A DNA stretch of 64,000 nt, from assembly GCA_002317385.1 (NCBI GenBank), contig DCJH01000021.1, positions 1 to 64,000 of the forward strand. Direction: 5' to 3'. Positions 40,283-49,472 of the stretch are shown one piece after another (the stretch's first letter is position 1; every line of letters starts with the position of its first letter). Source of the DNA: Prevotella sp. UBA1705 (GTDB taxonomy: Bacteria > Bacteroidota > Bacteroidia > Bacteroidales > Bacteroidaceae). Under the pieces are notes generated by a model. It worked only from the letters and a program-made list of their open reading frames with translations, was not told the DNA's origin and ran no database searches. The position numbers and the translations under genes are program-made.

Positions 40283-41678
40283 CTACTTCTCGGCAGCATA
40301 TTTCTCTCGGATATGCTCCTCGTATTCGGCCAACTCGCGCTCGCCAATATGGGCCAAGCCATAGTGTTCATCGTGCTGACTGAAGTCGAGACCCACCCGT
40401 TCGCTGGCCAGCGACACGCGCATGGGCAGCAGTTTATCGATGATCCAATAGCCCAGATAGCTCATACCGAAGGTGTAGACAATGACAATGGCCACCGCCA
40501 GAAGATGATAGAGAAACACCACTACGCCCTGCCACGTGCCCGAGATGAGCCCTTCCTGGATAAAGATGCCCGTCATGACGGTGCCAAAGATACCTCCCGT
40601 GCCGTGAGTGGGGAACACATCGAGGGCGTCGTCGAGCCGCGACTGACTGCGCCAATATACGGCGATGTTGCAGATAATGGTGATGACGAAGGCAATGAAG
40701 ATGGTCTGGCCCACAGTGACATAGCCTGCCGACGGCGTGCAGGCCACCAGTCCGACCACGCATCCCACGGCAGCACCCATGGCCGAAGGCTTGCGTCCAC
40801 GCAGACAGTCGAAGAAAATCCAGGTCATCATGGCCGTGGCCGAGGCAGTGGTGGTATTGAGAAACGCCTTCACCGCCATGCCGTCGGCGTGGAGCGAACT
40901 GCCTGCGTTGAACCCAAACCAGCCCAGCCAGAGCATGGCGGCGCCGAGAAGCACAAACGGAATGTTGGCCGGCTCAGCGTTTTTGGTGGCTGTGGCACGT
41001 CGGCCGAGGAAGAGGGCGCCGGCCAACGCGGCCACACCCGAGGAGGCATGCACCACGATTCCGCCGGCAAAATCGACCACGCCCCACTTGAGAAACAGTC
41101 CGTCGGGATGCCAAGTCATGTGGGCCAGCGGACAATAGATGACCACAAAGAACCACATCATGAAGAACATGTAAGCCGAGAAACGCACGCGCTCGGCAAA
41201 CGAACCGGTGATGAGCGAGGGCGTGATAATGGCAAATTTCATCTGGAACAGGGCGTAGAGGGCCAGCGGAATGGTGGCGCCGCCCACGAGTTTTCCGGTG
41301 GACGTGGTGAACGTGTCGGCCCCCACATGCTGGAACATCAGGAAGGTGGTGGGGTCGCCAATCACTCCTCCGATGTCGTTGCCGAAGCAGAGGCTGAAGC
41401 CGAACACCACCCAGAGCACGGTGATGAGTCCCATGGCAATGAAGCTCTGGAGCATAGTGGAGATGACATTCTTAGCTCCGACCATGCCTCCATAGAAGAA
41501 CGACAGGCCCGGAGTCATCATCAACACGAAGATGGTGGCTGTAATCATCCAAGCTACATCGGCTCCACTGATCTTGGAAAAATCGCAATCGAACGACGGT
41601 TCCTTGCTAAAACAACCCGGCAATGGCTATCAAGACCATGGCCGCCATTAAAAACACCCAACGCTTTTTGAGTTTCAT
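40283..41678 (-). CDS. amt: ammonium transporter with a frame break in its signal peptide
   Basis: Amt/MEP channel for ammonium. Eleven membrane segments with TPGLSFFYGGM, the twin pore histidines (VVHASSG and FPTHGTGGIFGT) and GWFGFNAGSSL are intact. The natural start appears to be ATG 41678, encoding MKLKKRWVFLMAAMVLIAIA, a good signal peptide. That frame stops after GLF at a TAG, while the channel continues one frame over (SKEPSFDCDF). The junction reads TTG-TTT-TAG-C. Removing one G from the preceding GGG, or a +1 slip on TTTT, joins the frames. A TTG at 41623 is the only start-like codon in the channel frame. No P-II gene is adjacent. Confidence 0.88.
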
Positions 41679-41729
41679 ACGCAATCCTTTACCCTTTAAT
41701 CTTTATACCTATTTTATCTAATTATATCA

Positions 41730-41737
41730 CAAAAGTA
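41730..41737 (-). promoter_or_regulatory. promoter of amt
   Basis: -7 box TACTTTTG on the minus strand, within an AT-rich interval (about 41700-41870) that has no gene. Confidence 0.55.
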
Positions 41738-41957
41738 ATCAAATTGCTCGATAAATTCTATTTAATATATCACAAATAACATATTTTTCTGTTTTTAATT
41801 TTTATTTGATAATTTATAATAGCAATATTATATCATATTGTAATTCATAGAGTCGCGAATGCCTACAGATTGATATTTTAGGGAAAAATATAGATTCTCG
41901 GTGCTCCATCAGCCCGATGGTGAGGCAAAGAGTGGGTGAAATCATCATAAACGAGGA

Positions 41958-41988
41958 TTGCACAGAATATGAAAAATGAGTAATTTTG
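41958..41988 (+). promoter_or_regulatory. promoter of the porphyrin/heme operon
   Basis: -33 element TTGC (41958-41961), 19-nt spacer, -7 box TAATTTTG (41981-41988); ATG 42013 follows after 24 nt. Confidence 0.7.
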
Positions 41989-42012
41989 CATCCATACAAA
42001 AACATTTAACCT

Positions 42013-44088
42013 ATGACATACTGCACTCTGACCGCATCCATCCTCGTGGGAATGATGGTGTCTGCCGCCCCTATGCAGGCGGAAAATCTCGAAGCAGACA
42101 GCATCTATCCGCACCACGACCTGAACGAAGTGGTCATTACACGCTACAAAATCAACCGGCACAACCTCACGCCCGTGTCGGTTTCTACCATCGGAAGAGC
42201 ACAGATTCAAGCACAGCAAGTGACCGACATTGCCGACATGTCGGCCCTGATTCCCAATTTTTTCATCCCCGAATATGGGTCGCGGCAGACCACTCCCATC
42301 GCCATCCGTGGCGTGATGTCGAAAGTGAAGGGCACCGCCGTGGGCTTTTACGTAGATGGTGTGCCCCATTTTGAGACCTCGGCCTTCAACGCTGACCTGC
42401 TCGACGTGACCGCCATTGAGGTCTATCGCGGTCCGCAGGGCACCCTCTACGGGCGCAATACCATCGGCGGAGTGATCAATGTATATACCCATACGCCCTT
42501 CGATTACCAGGGAACGAAGATGAAGATGGGCTATGGCAACTATAATAATATGGTGGCGCAGTTCTCCAACTACACGCGGCTCTCTGAGACGTTCGGACTG
42601 AACGTGGGGGGCTACTACGAGCACAACGGCGGCTATTTCCAGAATACTTTCCTCGGCAAGAAGGCCGACAGGCTCAATGCCGCGGGCGGCAAACTGGGTC
42701 TGTATTACCGTCCCACCGACCGCTGGAAGTTGCGCCTGACCACCCAGCTCGACCATACCAATCAGGCCGGATACCCCTACGCCCCCTACGACACGGAGAA
42801 ACAGCAGCTTGCCGACATTGCCTACAACCGCGAATGCGGCTATCTGCGCACCATCTCGACCACCGGATTCATGGCCCACTATGCCGGCAACGGGTTCAGT
42901 CTGAATAGTCAGACCACCTTCCAGCATATCCACGACAACCAGCGTATCGACCAAGACTTCACCAGCAAAGACCTCTTTTTCGTGACCAATGGCGTGACAC
43001 AGAACACGTGGAACGAGGAGATTGTACTCAAATCGGAGACCGACGGCCGCTTCCAGTGGGTGGCCGGAGTGAACGGTTTCGCCCAGTCGGCCAACCAAGA
43101 TCAGGCCACAAGCTATTTCACCAAGGACTATATCCAGCCCGCCCACTACGAGACGCCCACGCAGGGAGCAGCCGCCTTTGCGCAGGGATCATATAATATA
43201 TGGAGAGGTTTGTCGGCCACGGCCGGACTACGACTGGACTATGAGCACAGCAAAATCAGGTATTCGCGCGAGCAGGTCGCCATTTCCGATGGGTCGCAGA
43301 AGCATCTCAAGGACTTCTCATCGTCGCTCCATTTCCTCCAACTCATTCCAAAATTCGGCCTGCAATACCTCTTCGACGACCGTAATCAGGCCTATGCCAA
43401 CATCACGCTCGGCTATAAGGCAGGCTCTTTCAATCAGACTTTCACCACCGATGAGGAGCGAAGCTACGACCCCGAATACAACTGGAACTACGAAATCGGC
43501 ACCAAACTCACCACGCGCGACGGCCGATTCGGCGGTGAGCTCACGCTGTTCTACATCGATTGGCGCAATCAGCAGATCAGCCATACGGTGCCCACGGTGG
43601 GCAATGTGATCGACAACGCCGGCCATTCAGATAGCAAAGGCGTGGAGGTTTCACTCATGGCGCGCCCGCTCAGCGACCTGCTCCTCACGGCAAACTATGG
43701 TTATACCTACGCCCGCTTCATCGATTACAAGAAGAATGACAAGGTAGACTACTCGCGAAACATGATTCCTCTGGTGCCGCGCCACACCTTGGACGTGGGC
43801 GCCCAATACACCATCCATCCGCGACGGGGTCTCGATGCCATCCGGCTGAGCTCCAACGTCACCGGCGTGGGCAAGCTCTATTGGAACGAAGACAACGCTC
43901 AGGCGCAGCCATTCTATGCCCTGCTCAATGCCAAGACAGCCTTTCAGAAGGGTATCGTCACCGTGGAGCTGTGGGGAAAGAACCTCACTTCGACCGATTA
44001 TCTGAGCTATTACTTCGTCTCCTCGGGCAAGTATGCGCAGCAAGGAAAGCCGCTTACCTTCGGCGCCAACGTCATTTTAGACCTCTAA
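42013..44088 (+). CDS. TonB-dependent receptor of a porphyrin/heme operon
   Basis: A 691-residue outer-membrane receptor with a short signal peptide (MTYCTLTASILVGMMVSAAP and cleavage near MQA). The TonB-box-like DLNEVVIT is followed by a plug (PIAIRGVMSKVKGTAVGFYV, VEVYRGPQGTLYGRNTIGG) and a barrel ending GANVILDL. It is of the siderophore/vitamin type, not a SusC. It is first gene of an operon with hemN, a protoporphyrinogen oxidase and an MFS permease, which suggests import of a porphyrin, heme or related chelate. Confidence 0.87.
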   Translation: MTYCTLTASILVGMMVSAAPMQAENLEADSIYPHHDLNEVVITRYKINRHNLTPVSVSTIGRAQIQAQQVTDIADMSALIPNFFIPEYGSRQTTPIAIRGVMSKVKGTAVGFYVDGVPHFETSAFNADLLDVTAIEVYRGPQGTLYGRNTIGGVINVYTHTPFDYQGTKMKMGYGNYNNMVAQFSNYTRLSETFGLNVGGYYEHNGGYFQNTFLGKKADRLNAAGGKLGLYYRPTDRWKLRLTTQLDHTNQAGYPYAPYDTEKQQLADIAYNRECGYLRTISTTGFMAHYAGNGFSLNSQTTFQHIHDNQRIDQDFTSKDLFFVTNGVTQNTWNEEIVLKSETDGRFQWVAGVNGFAQSANQDQATSYFTKDYIQPAHYETPTQGAAAFAQGSYNIWRGLSATAGLRLDYEHSKIRYSREQVAISDGSQKHLKDFSSSLHFLQLIPKFGLQYLFDDRNQAYANITLGYKAGSFNQTFTTDEERSYDPEYNWNYEIGTKLTTRDGRFGGELTLFYIDWRNQQISHTVPTVGNVIDNAGHSDSKGVEVSLMARPLSDLLLTANYGYTYARFIDYKKNDKVDYSRNMIPLVPRHTLDVGAQYTIHPRRGLDAIRLSSNVTGVGKLYWNEDNAQAQPFYALLNAKTAFQKGIVTVELWGKNLTSTDYLSYYFVSSGKYAQQGKPLTFGANVILDL

Positions 44089-44104
44089 CCCAACTGTTTT
44101 GCAC

Positions 44105-45466
44105 ATGGACATCATCCAGAAATACAACGTTTCCGTACCCCGATATACCAGCTATCCACCGGCCAACTACTTTGAGCCGATGGATAGCGCGCGTTATATG
44201 GAGGCTATCGACGAGTCGAACGAGGCCGGCAGCCCTAAGATTTCGTTCTATCTCCACATGCCGTTCTGCCGTCATCTCTGCCACTATTGCGGCTGCAACT
44301 CCTATCTCATGCCCCGTACGGGCGATGCCGCCGACCGTTATATCAAGGCCTTGCACCAGGAAATAGACCTCGTGGCGGCCCACTTGGACCGGCGTCGGCC
44401 TATCTCTCAGATTCACTATGGGGGCGGAAGCCCCACCGCCATGCCTGTGGGCGTGCTGCGAGAACTCAATGAACACCTGCTCTCCTTGTTCCCCACGATC
44501 GACCGTCCGGAGATAGCCATCGAGTGTCATCCGGGTTATCTCACCCTCGAAGACTGGCAACTGCTCACCAAGAGCCACTTCAACCGGTTCTCCATTGGCG
44601 TGCAAGACATGGACGAACGGGTGTTGAAGGCCGTGAATCGCACACCGTCGCTGCTGCCGTTGGAGCAGATTGTAGACCTGCTCCACGCCGCGGGGGCCAC
44701 CGTGAACATGGATTTGCTCTTCGGATTGCCCCTTCAGACGGCCGACTCCTTTGCCCAGAGCATCTGCCGTGCCATCGACATCCGACCCGAACGGCTGGTT
44801 ACATTCAGCTACGGTCACGTGCCATGGGTGTTCAAGCGGCAGCAGATTCTGGAGAAAATAGGACTTCCCGCCACCGACGAGAAGCAGCATATGTTCGACG
44901 AGGCCAGCCGTCTGCTCCACGAAGCAGGCTATCAGAGCATCGGCCTCGACCACTTTGTGCTGCCCGAAGACGAGCTTTTCACCGCCCTGCAAGATGGTCA
45001 ACTCTACCGCAACTTCCAGGGATACTGCACCCGTCGCACCACAGGGCAGGTCTATGCATTCGGTGCAACGGGCATCAGTCAGCTCGACACGTTCTACGCC
45101 CAGAACACCAAGGACATCGAAGCGTATATCAACGACTCGGCCGCAGGGTGCCTATCTACGGCCAAGGGCTACCGCCTCACCCTCCCGCAGCGCGTCTGTA
45201 AGGAGGTCATCGAGCGCCTCATGTGCAACTATCGCATCTCCTGGGCCGAACTTTCCGATACGCTCGGCATCGGCAGGGAGACGCTGTTCGAGGCCATCCA
45301 CTATGACCCGGCCCAACTGCAGGATATGGCTCGCGATGGCATTATTACCCTGAGCGACGACGGCATCGGCATGACCGCCCTCGGACATCCGTTTGTCCGC
45401 AACGTCGCCGCGGCCTTGGACCCATTGATGCAGCACACCGACAAGCAGTTTTCTAAACCGATTTAA
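44105..45466 (+). CDS. hemN: oxygen-independent coproporphyrinogen III oxidase
   Basis: A 453-residue radical-SAM enzyme that decarboxylates coproporphyrinogen III to protoporphyrinogen IX without oxygen. The [4Fe-4S] motif is MPFCRHLCHYCGCN (C-x3-C-x2-C). YTSYPPANYF at the N-terminus, YGGGSPTAMP, and the C-terminal HemN domain with VYAFGATGIS support true HemN rather than HemW. ATG 44105 lies 16 nt after the receptor stop. Its anaerobic chemistry fits the likely lifestyle. Confidence 0.95.
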   Translation: MDIIQKYNVSVPRYTSYPPANYFEPMDSARYMEAIDESNEAGSPKISFYLHMPFCRHLCHYCGCNSYLMPRTGDAADRYIKALHQEIDLVAAHLDRRRPISQIHYGGGSPTAMPVGVLRELNEHLLSLFPTIDRPEIAIECHPGYLTLEDWQLLTKSHFNRFSIGVQDMDERVLKAVNRTPSLLPLEQIVDLLHAAGATVNMDLLFGLPLQTADSFAQSICRAIDIRPERLVTFSYGHVPWVFKRQQILEKIGLPATDEKQHMFDEASRLLHEAGYQSIGLDHFVLPEDELFTALQDGQLYRNFQGYCTRRTTGQVYAFGATGISQLDTFYAQNTKDIEAYINDSAAGCLSTAKGYRLTLPQRVCKEVIERLMCNYRISWAELSDTLGIGRETLFEAIHYDPAQLQDMARDGIITLSDDGIGMTALGHPFVRNVAAALDPLMQHTDKQFSKPI

Positions 45467-45479
45467 TCTCTCAAAAGAT

Positions 45480-46847
45480 ATGACTCAACGCGACACCATC
45501 GTGATAGGAGCCGGCATCACCGGCCTCACCACCGCCTTCCAACTGCGTCGACGCCAGGTCGATGTGGAGGTATTGGAGTGCCAGAACCGCGTGGGCGGAC
45601 AGATACACACCTTTAAAATCAATGGCTTCACGTTCGAAAGCGGTCCCAATACGGGCGTGGTGAAACACCCCGAAGTGGCCGAATTGTTCGAGCAACTGGG
45701 CGATAAGTGCGAGCTGGAAACGGCTTTAGAGTCGAGCAAACGGCGCTTGATCTGGAAGGGCAACCGCTTCCACGACCTGCCGTCGTCGCTCCCTACGGCG
45801 CTCGCCACGCCGCTGTTCACGTGGAAAGACAAGTTCCGCATCCTCGGAGAACCATGGCGCAAGCGTGGCACCGACCCCAATGAGACGGTGGGAAGCCTGG
45901 CCGAGAGAAGGCTGGGAAGGTCGTATGTAGACTACGCGGTGGATCCATTTCTCTCCGGTGTCTACGCCAGCGACCCCTATCTGCTGCCCACCCGTCTGGC
46001 CTTGCCCAAGCTCTATCAGTTGGAACAGGACTATGGCTCGTTCATCCGAGGCTCCATCGCCAAGGCGCGCCAGCCCAAATCCGACCGCGACCGCAAGGCC
46101 ACGAAGGCGGTATTCTCGGCCCGAGGCGGCTTCAACAGGCTCATTGATGCCCTGGCTGAGGCCATCGGCACAGACCGAATCACCACTTCCGCTCGCCACA
46201 TCCGGGTGATTCCCGAGGGCGAGGGCTGGATGGTGAGCTATGAAAAAGATGGTGAACCGCATGAGATTCGTGCCCGACGGGTGGTCACCACCTGCGGCGC
46301 CTACTCGCTGTCTGACCTTCTTCCCTTCGTCGACCGCACCTTGATGGCCGACCTGAGCAACCTCTATTATGCGCCGGTGGTACAGATGGGCGTGGGCATC
46401 AGCAACACACGCCACCACGATTGGCCCGCTTTCGGCGGACTGGTACCGTCGCGTGAGCAACGCGAAGTGCTCGGAATACTCTTCCCCTCCTCCTGTTTCG
46501 CCGGACGGGCACCCGAAGGCGGCATCGCCATGGCCTATTTCATGGGCGGCACGCGCCACCCCGAGATGGTGAAGATGAGCGATGAAGAGCTTACCGATAT
46601 CGTGAATCGCACGCTCGTCGACATGCTGAAATATCCCGAAGGGACGCGTCCCGACACCCTCCGCATATTCAGACACGAGCGCGCCATCCCCCAATACGAG
46701 GTGAGCACCGACCGTCGTCTGACGGCCATCGGCAGGTTGCGCGAGCTACATCCCACCCTCACCATCGCCGGAAACCTGCGCGATGGCATCGGCATCGGCG
46801 ACCGAATCAAGCAGGGCTTCGACGTTGCCGCTAATGAAAAATATTGA
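45480..46847 (+). CDS. hemG: protoporphyrinogen oxidase (HemG/HemY type)
   Basis: A 455-residue FAD-dependent amine-oxidase-fold enzyme that oxidises protoporphyrinogen IX to protoporphyrin IX (or coproporphyrinogen to coproporphyrin in some lineages). The dinucleotide motif is VIGAGITGLTTAF, followed by NRVGGQIHTFK. The C-terminal FAD block LTIAGNLRDGIGIGDRIKQG is intact. It starts 13 nt after hemN. HemY-type enzymes use O2 or other acceptors; the acceptor here is unknown. Confidence 0.93.
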   Translation: MTQRDTIVIGAGITGLTTAFQLRRRQVDVEVLECQNRVGGQIHTFKINGFTFESGPNTGVVKHPEVAELFEQLGDKCELETALESSKRRLIWKGNRFHDLPSSLPTALATPLFTWKDKFRILGEPWRKRGTDPNETVGSLAERRLGRSYVDYAVDPFLSGVYASDPYLLPTRLALPKLYQLEQDYGSFIRGSIAKARQPKSDRDRKATKAVFSARGGFNRLIDALAEAIGTDRITTSARHIRVIPEGEGWMVSYEKDGEPHEIRARRVVTTCGAYSLSDLLPFVDRTLMADLSNLYYAPVVQMGVGISNTRHHDWPAFGGLVPSREQREVLGILFPSSCFAGRAPEGGIAMAYFMGGTRHPEMVKMSDEELTDIVNRTLVDMLKYPEGTRPDTLRIFRHERAIPQYEVSTDRRLTAIGRLRELHPTLTIAGNLRDGIGIGDRIKQGFDVAANEKY

Positions 46848-46854
46848 GAGGGCT

Positions 46855-46922
46855 GTCCGACTGGTCGGACTTCTCAGACCTGTCTGACAGGTCTACCCCC
46901 GTCCGACGAGTCGGATTCATCT
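46855..46922. repeat. drifting GTCCGAC/GTCGGAC repeats between the hem gene and the MFS gene
   Basis: GTCCGAC-TG-GTCGGAC, CAGACCTGTCTGACAGGTC and GTCCGAC-GA-GTCGGA follow one another in units of about 10 bp. The vocabulary is the same as at 30418-30498. Confidence 0.75.
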
Positions 46923-46966
46923 GAAAACCAGCCTCTCCTACCACCTTTCTCCCAACTCATCCACCC

Positions 46967-48193
46967 ATGTCTTTCAATAAAATCCACGAGTTCTCACAGC
47001 TTGCCAGCCACCGCAAGGCCGACCTTTTCACCTTCTTCTGCCTCTACATCGCGCAGTCGTTGCCCATGACATTCTTTGCCACGGCACTGCAGGTCACCAT
47101 GCGCCAGGCCTCTTTCTCACTGTCGGCCATAGCCCTGACACAACTCATCAAACTGCCGTGGATCGTGAAATTCCTATGGGCACCGCTCGTAGACCGCAGC
47201 TGCACCACCCTCAAAGGGTTCCGGCGCTGCATCTTTCTGAGCGAGAGCATCTATGCGTTGCTCATTCTTGTCATCGGCTACTTGGACCTTTTGTCCAATT
47301 TCACCGTTATCATCACCCTCATCATCCTCTCTTTTGTGGCCTCGGCCACGCAGGACATCGCCACTGATGCCTTGGCCGTGCTGTCGTTTCGGCGTGAGGA
47401 AAAGAGCATGGTGAACAGCATACAGTCGCTGGGTAGCTTCAGCGCGACGCTCATTGGCAGCGGCATTCTGCTCGCCCTGCTGCAGCATTACGGCTGGCAT
47501 CGCGTGCTGCCCTTCCTCGCCATATTCGTCATTCTGGCCCTCATTCCCCTGATGCGCAACCGCCGACTCACCATCGAGGAGCGGCCCCACACCCGACAGG
47601 TGCGCCTCACCGACTCGTTCTCCTTCCTCGCCAAGCGCCGCAACTGGGTGCAGATAGGCTTCCTGTTGCTCTATTATGCGGGCATTATCAGCGTGCTTTC
47701 GATGGTGCGACCATGGATGGTAGACCTCGGCTATTCGATGAAAGAGATTGGACTGCTCAGCGGCGTCATTGGTTCGCTGGCCGCCTGCATAGCCACTCTC
47801 GTCAGCGGTCAGCTCATCTTCGCCCTCGGCCGATGGCAGTCGCGCCGACTATTTGCGCTGCTTTCGCTCGTCACCTGCCTCTATTTCGTGCTCTTGGCCC
47901 ATGTTCATCCGGCCATGTGGCATATCGTGGTGGGCATCGTGCTGCTCTGGAGCTGCTACGGACTCTCCACCGTGGTGGTCTATACCACGTCGATGGACAT
48001 GGTGCGCACGGGCTTGGAGGGCACCGATTTCACCACGCAGACCGTCATCACCCACCTCAGCGGCATCATCTTCTCGGTCATTGCCGGCCACGTGGCGCAG
48101 CATTTCGGCTACACGCTATTCTTCATTTTCGCCACCATCCTAGCCTTAGTGAGTCTGGTCTACGTCTCCTTGATGTTCCGCCAAGAGCACTAA
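46967..48193 (+). CDS. MFS permease of the porphyrin/heme operon (AmpG/RhtX-like)
   Basis: A 408-residue inner-membrane transporter with about twelve membrane segments. IAQSLPMTFFATALQVTMRQ and LIKLPWIVKFLWAPLVDR are characteristic of the AmpG / acetyl-CoA-transporter branch, which includes single-protein siderophore permeases such as RhtX/FptX. Being last in an operon with a TonB receptor and late heme enzymes, it probably carries a porphyrin, heme or siderophore across the inner membrane. Muropeptide transport is the alternative. Confidence 0.85.
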   Translation: MSFNKIHEFSQLASHRKADLFTFFCLYIAQSLPMTFFATALQVTMRQASFSLSAIALTQLIKLPWIVKFLWAPLVDRSCTTLKGFRRCIFLSESIYALLILVIGYLDLLSNFTVIITLIILSFVASATQDIATDALAVLSFRREEKSMVNSIQSLGSFSATLIGSGILLALLQHYGWHRVLPFLAIFVILALIPLMRNRRLTIEERPHTRQVRLTDSFSFLAKRRNWVQIGFLLLYYAGIISVLSMVRPWMVDLGYSMKEIGLLSGVIGSLAACIATLVSGQLIFALGRWQSRRLFALLSLVTCLYFVLLAHVHPAMWHIVVGIVLLWSCYGLSTVVVYTTSMDMVRTGLEGTDFTTQTVITHLSGIIFSVIAGHVAQHFGYTLFFIFATILALVSLVYVSLMFRQEH

Positions 48194-48635
48194 CTATTGT
48201 CAAATAACTTCTGAACAAATCGGCTTCAAATTTTTCTCGAAATAGAATTTCCATCGGGTCATTTTCCAAAAAATATGAGGACGGAGGAAGAAAAAGAAGC
48301 CGAGATTTTGCAAAAGCATAGTATTCCCGTCGCGATTACTATGCTTTCGTCGTTTGATAAAGGCCTTTTCATGGGAACAGAACGGCCTGTTCTCACCACG
48401 AAAACATAGCTTTCGCAGCCCTTGAAAATGTAAAATAATCACAACCCGCTATCTCTCAACTCCTTAAAACCACGCCATTTTTCGCGTGATCTCAGCCCAA
48501 TGTTTTCTGTTTCAGAATACGCGAATCCTGCGAGGGCATTATTCAAGAAATTTCAACGGGATTAAAACGATGTGCGAGGGGCGTCGGTCGTTGGGAAGAG
48601 TAAGAGGAGTCGGGAGAAACGCAAGGGGTATATTA
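48194..48635. repeat. gene-free stretch with an AAAGCATAGTA inverted repeat
   Basis: No gene is visible. AAAGCATAGTA (48313-48323) pairs with TACTATGCTTT (48337-48347) around a loop containing GTCGCGATT, and a GGCCTTTTC word follows. These belong to the dispersed CCTTTTCGC family. Confidence 0.65.
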
Positions 48636-48670
48636 CAAAAAAATGAGCCCGCTATCCTTAGCAGGCTCAT
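48636..48670 (-). terminator. intrinsic terminator of tRNA-Gln
   Basis: On the minus strand TGAGCCTGCTA pairs with TAGCGGGCTCA, followed by seven T residues. Confidence 0.85.
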
Positions 48671-48679
48671 TAGAAACAG

Positions 48680-48750
48680 TTGGGATACCAGGACTCGAAC
48701 CTGGAATGACAGGACCAGAATCTGTAGTGTTACCATTACACCATATCCCA
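48680..48750 (-). tRNA. tRNA-Gln (anticodon CTG)
   Basis: A 71-nt cloverleaf with acceptor arms TGGGATA and TATCCCA. The D-arm is GTGT-AATGGTA-ACAC, the anticodon loop TTCTGGT (anticodon CTG) and the T-arm CCAGG-TTCGAGT-CCTGG. The anticodon stem ACAGA/CCTGT has an A-C mismatch at the loop-closing pair. CCA is not encoded. A promoter (TAACTTTG) and a terminator flank it. Confidence 0.93.
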
Positions 48751-48784
48751 GTGTCAGTAGCAAAGCATTTCTGAATTGCGGTTG

Positions 48785-48792
48785 CAAAGTTA
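48785..48792 (-). promoter_or_regulatory. promoter of tRNA-Gln
   Basis: -7 box TAACTTTG on the minus strand, 34 nt before the tRNA. Confidence 0.65.
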
Positions 48793-49000
48793 CTGCTTTT
48801 TTTGATACCTCCAAAATTTTAAGCCACTTTTTTTCGTGAAAAGGCATAAATTAGCAAAAATCATGCGCAGGAGATGGAGAGGCCGAGAGGCTGCAATGCT
48901 GTCAAGGCGAAATGGCAGGCAGGAGCAAGGCAGGGCCGCCCAGAGTTCGTAAAATATCGAAATAATAGCGCAAAACAATTGGTTTCTCAATTATTAGACG

Positions 49001-49008
49001 TATCTTTG
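49001..49008 (+). promoter_or_regulatory. promoter of rsfS-ftsH-cdsA
   Basis: -7 box TATCTTTG, about 51 nt before the rsfS start. The interval 48793-49000 shows nothing else. Confidence 0.65.
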
Positions 49009-49059
49009 CGCTATAAATAAAAGAATATTATTAATAAGGTATCCCCATTTAAGTTTTTC

Positions 49060-49419
49060 ATGACGGAAGCAACACAACTCGTAGAAACCATTACCAAAGG
49101 AATTCAGGAGAAGAAAGGTCAGGACATCGTTGTCGTAGACCTGAGTCACATAGACGGTGCCATTGCCCGCTATTTCATCATTTGCCAAGGCAGTTCGCCC
49201 AACCAGGTGGAGGCAATAGCCGAGTCTGTGGGCGATTTTTGCCGCAAAGACATGGGTGAGAAGCCTGTTGGCGTGAACGGACTGGGCAACAACACCTGGG
49301 TGGCTATCGACTTTGTCGACGTGCTGGTGCACGTGTTTCAGCCCGAGACACGGGCCTTCTATAACCTGGAGGAGCTTTGGGAAGATGCTAAATTAACTAA
49401 AATTCCGAACGTTGACTAA
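49060..49419 (+). CDS. rsfS: ribosomal silencing factor RsfS
   Basis: A 119-residue cytosolic protein that binds L14 on the 50S subunit and blocks subunit joining under starvation. The core IVVVDLSHIDGAIARYFIICQGSSPNQVEAIAE (in part) and the end WVAIDFVDVLVHVFQPETR then YNLEELW match the family throughout. It starts the conserved rsfS-ftsH-cdsA gene order. Confidence 0.96.
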   Translation: MTEATQLVETITKGIQEKKGQDIVVVDLSHIDGAIARYFIICQGSSPNQVEAIAESVGDFCRKDMGEKPVGVNGLGNNTWVAIDFVDVLVHVFQPETRAFYNLEELWEDAKLTKIPNVD

Positions 49420-49472
49420 TCTTTGGCACATCGTTTGATAGGCTGAAGGATATCACATTTATATTTCCAACG

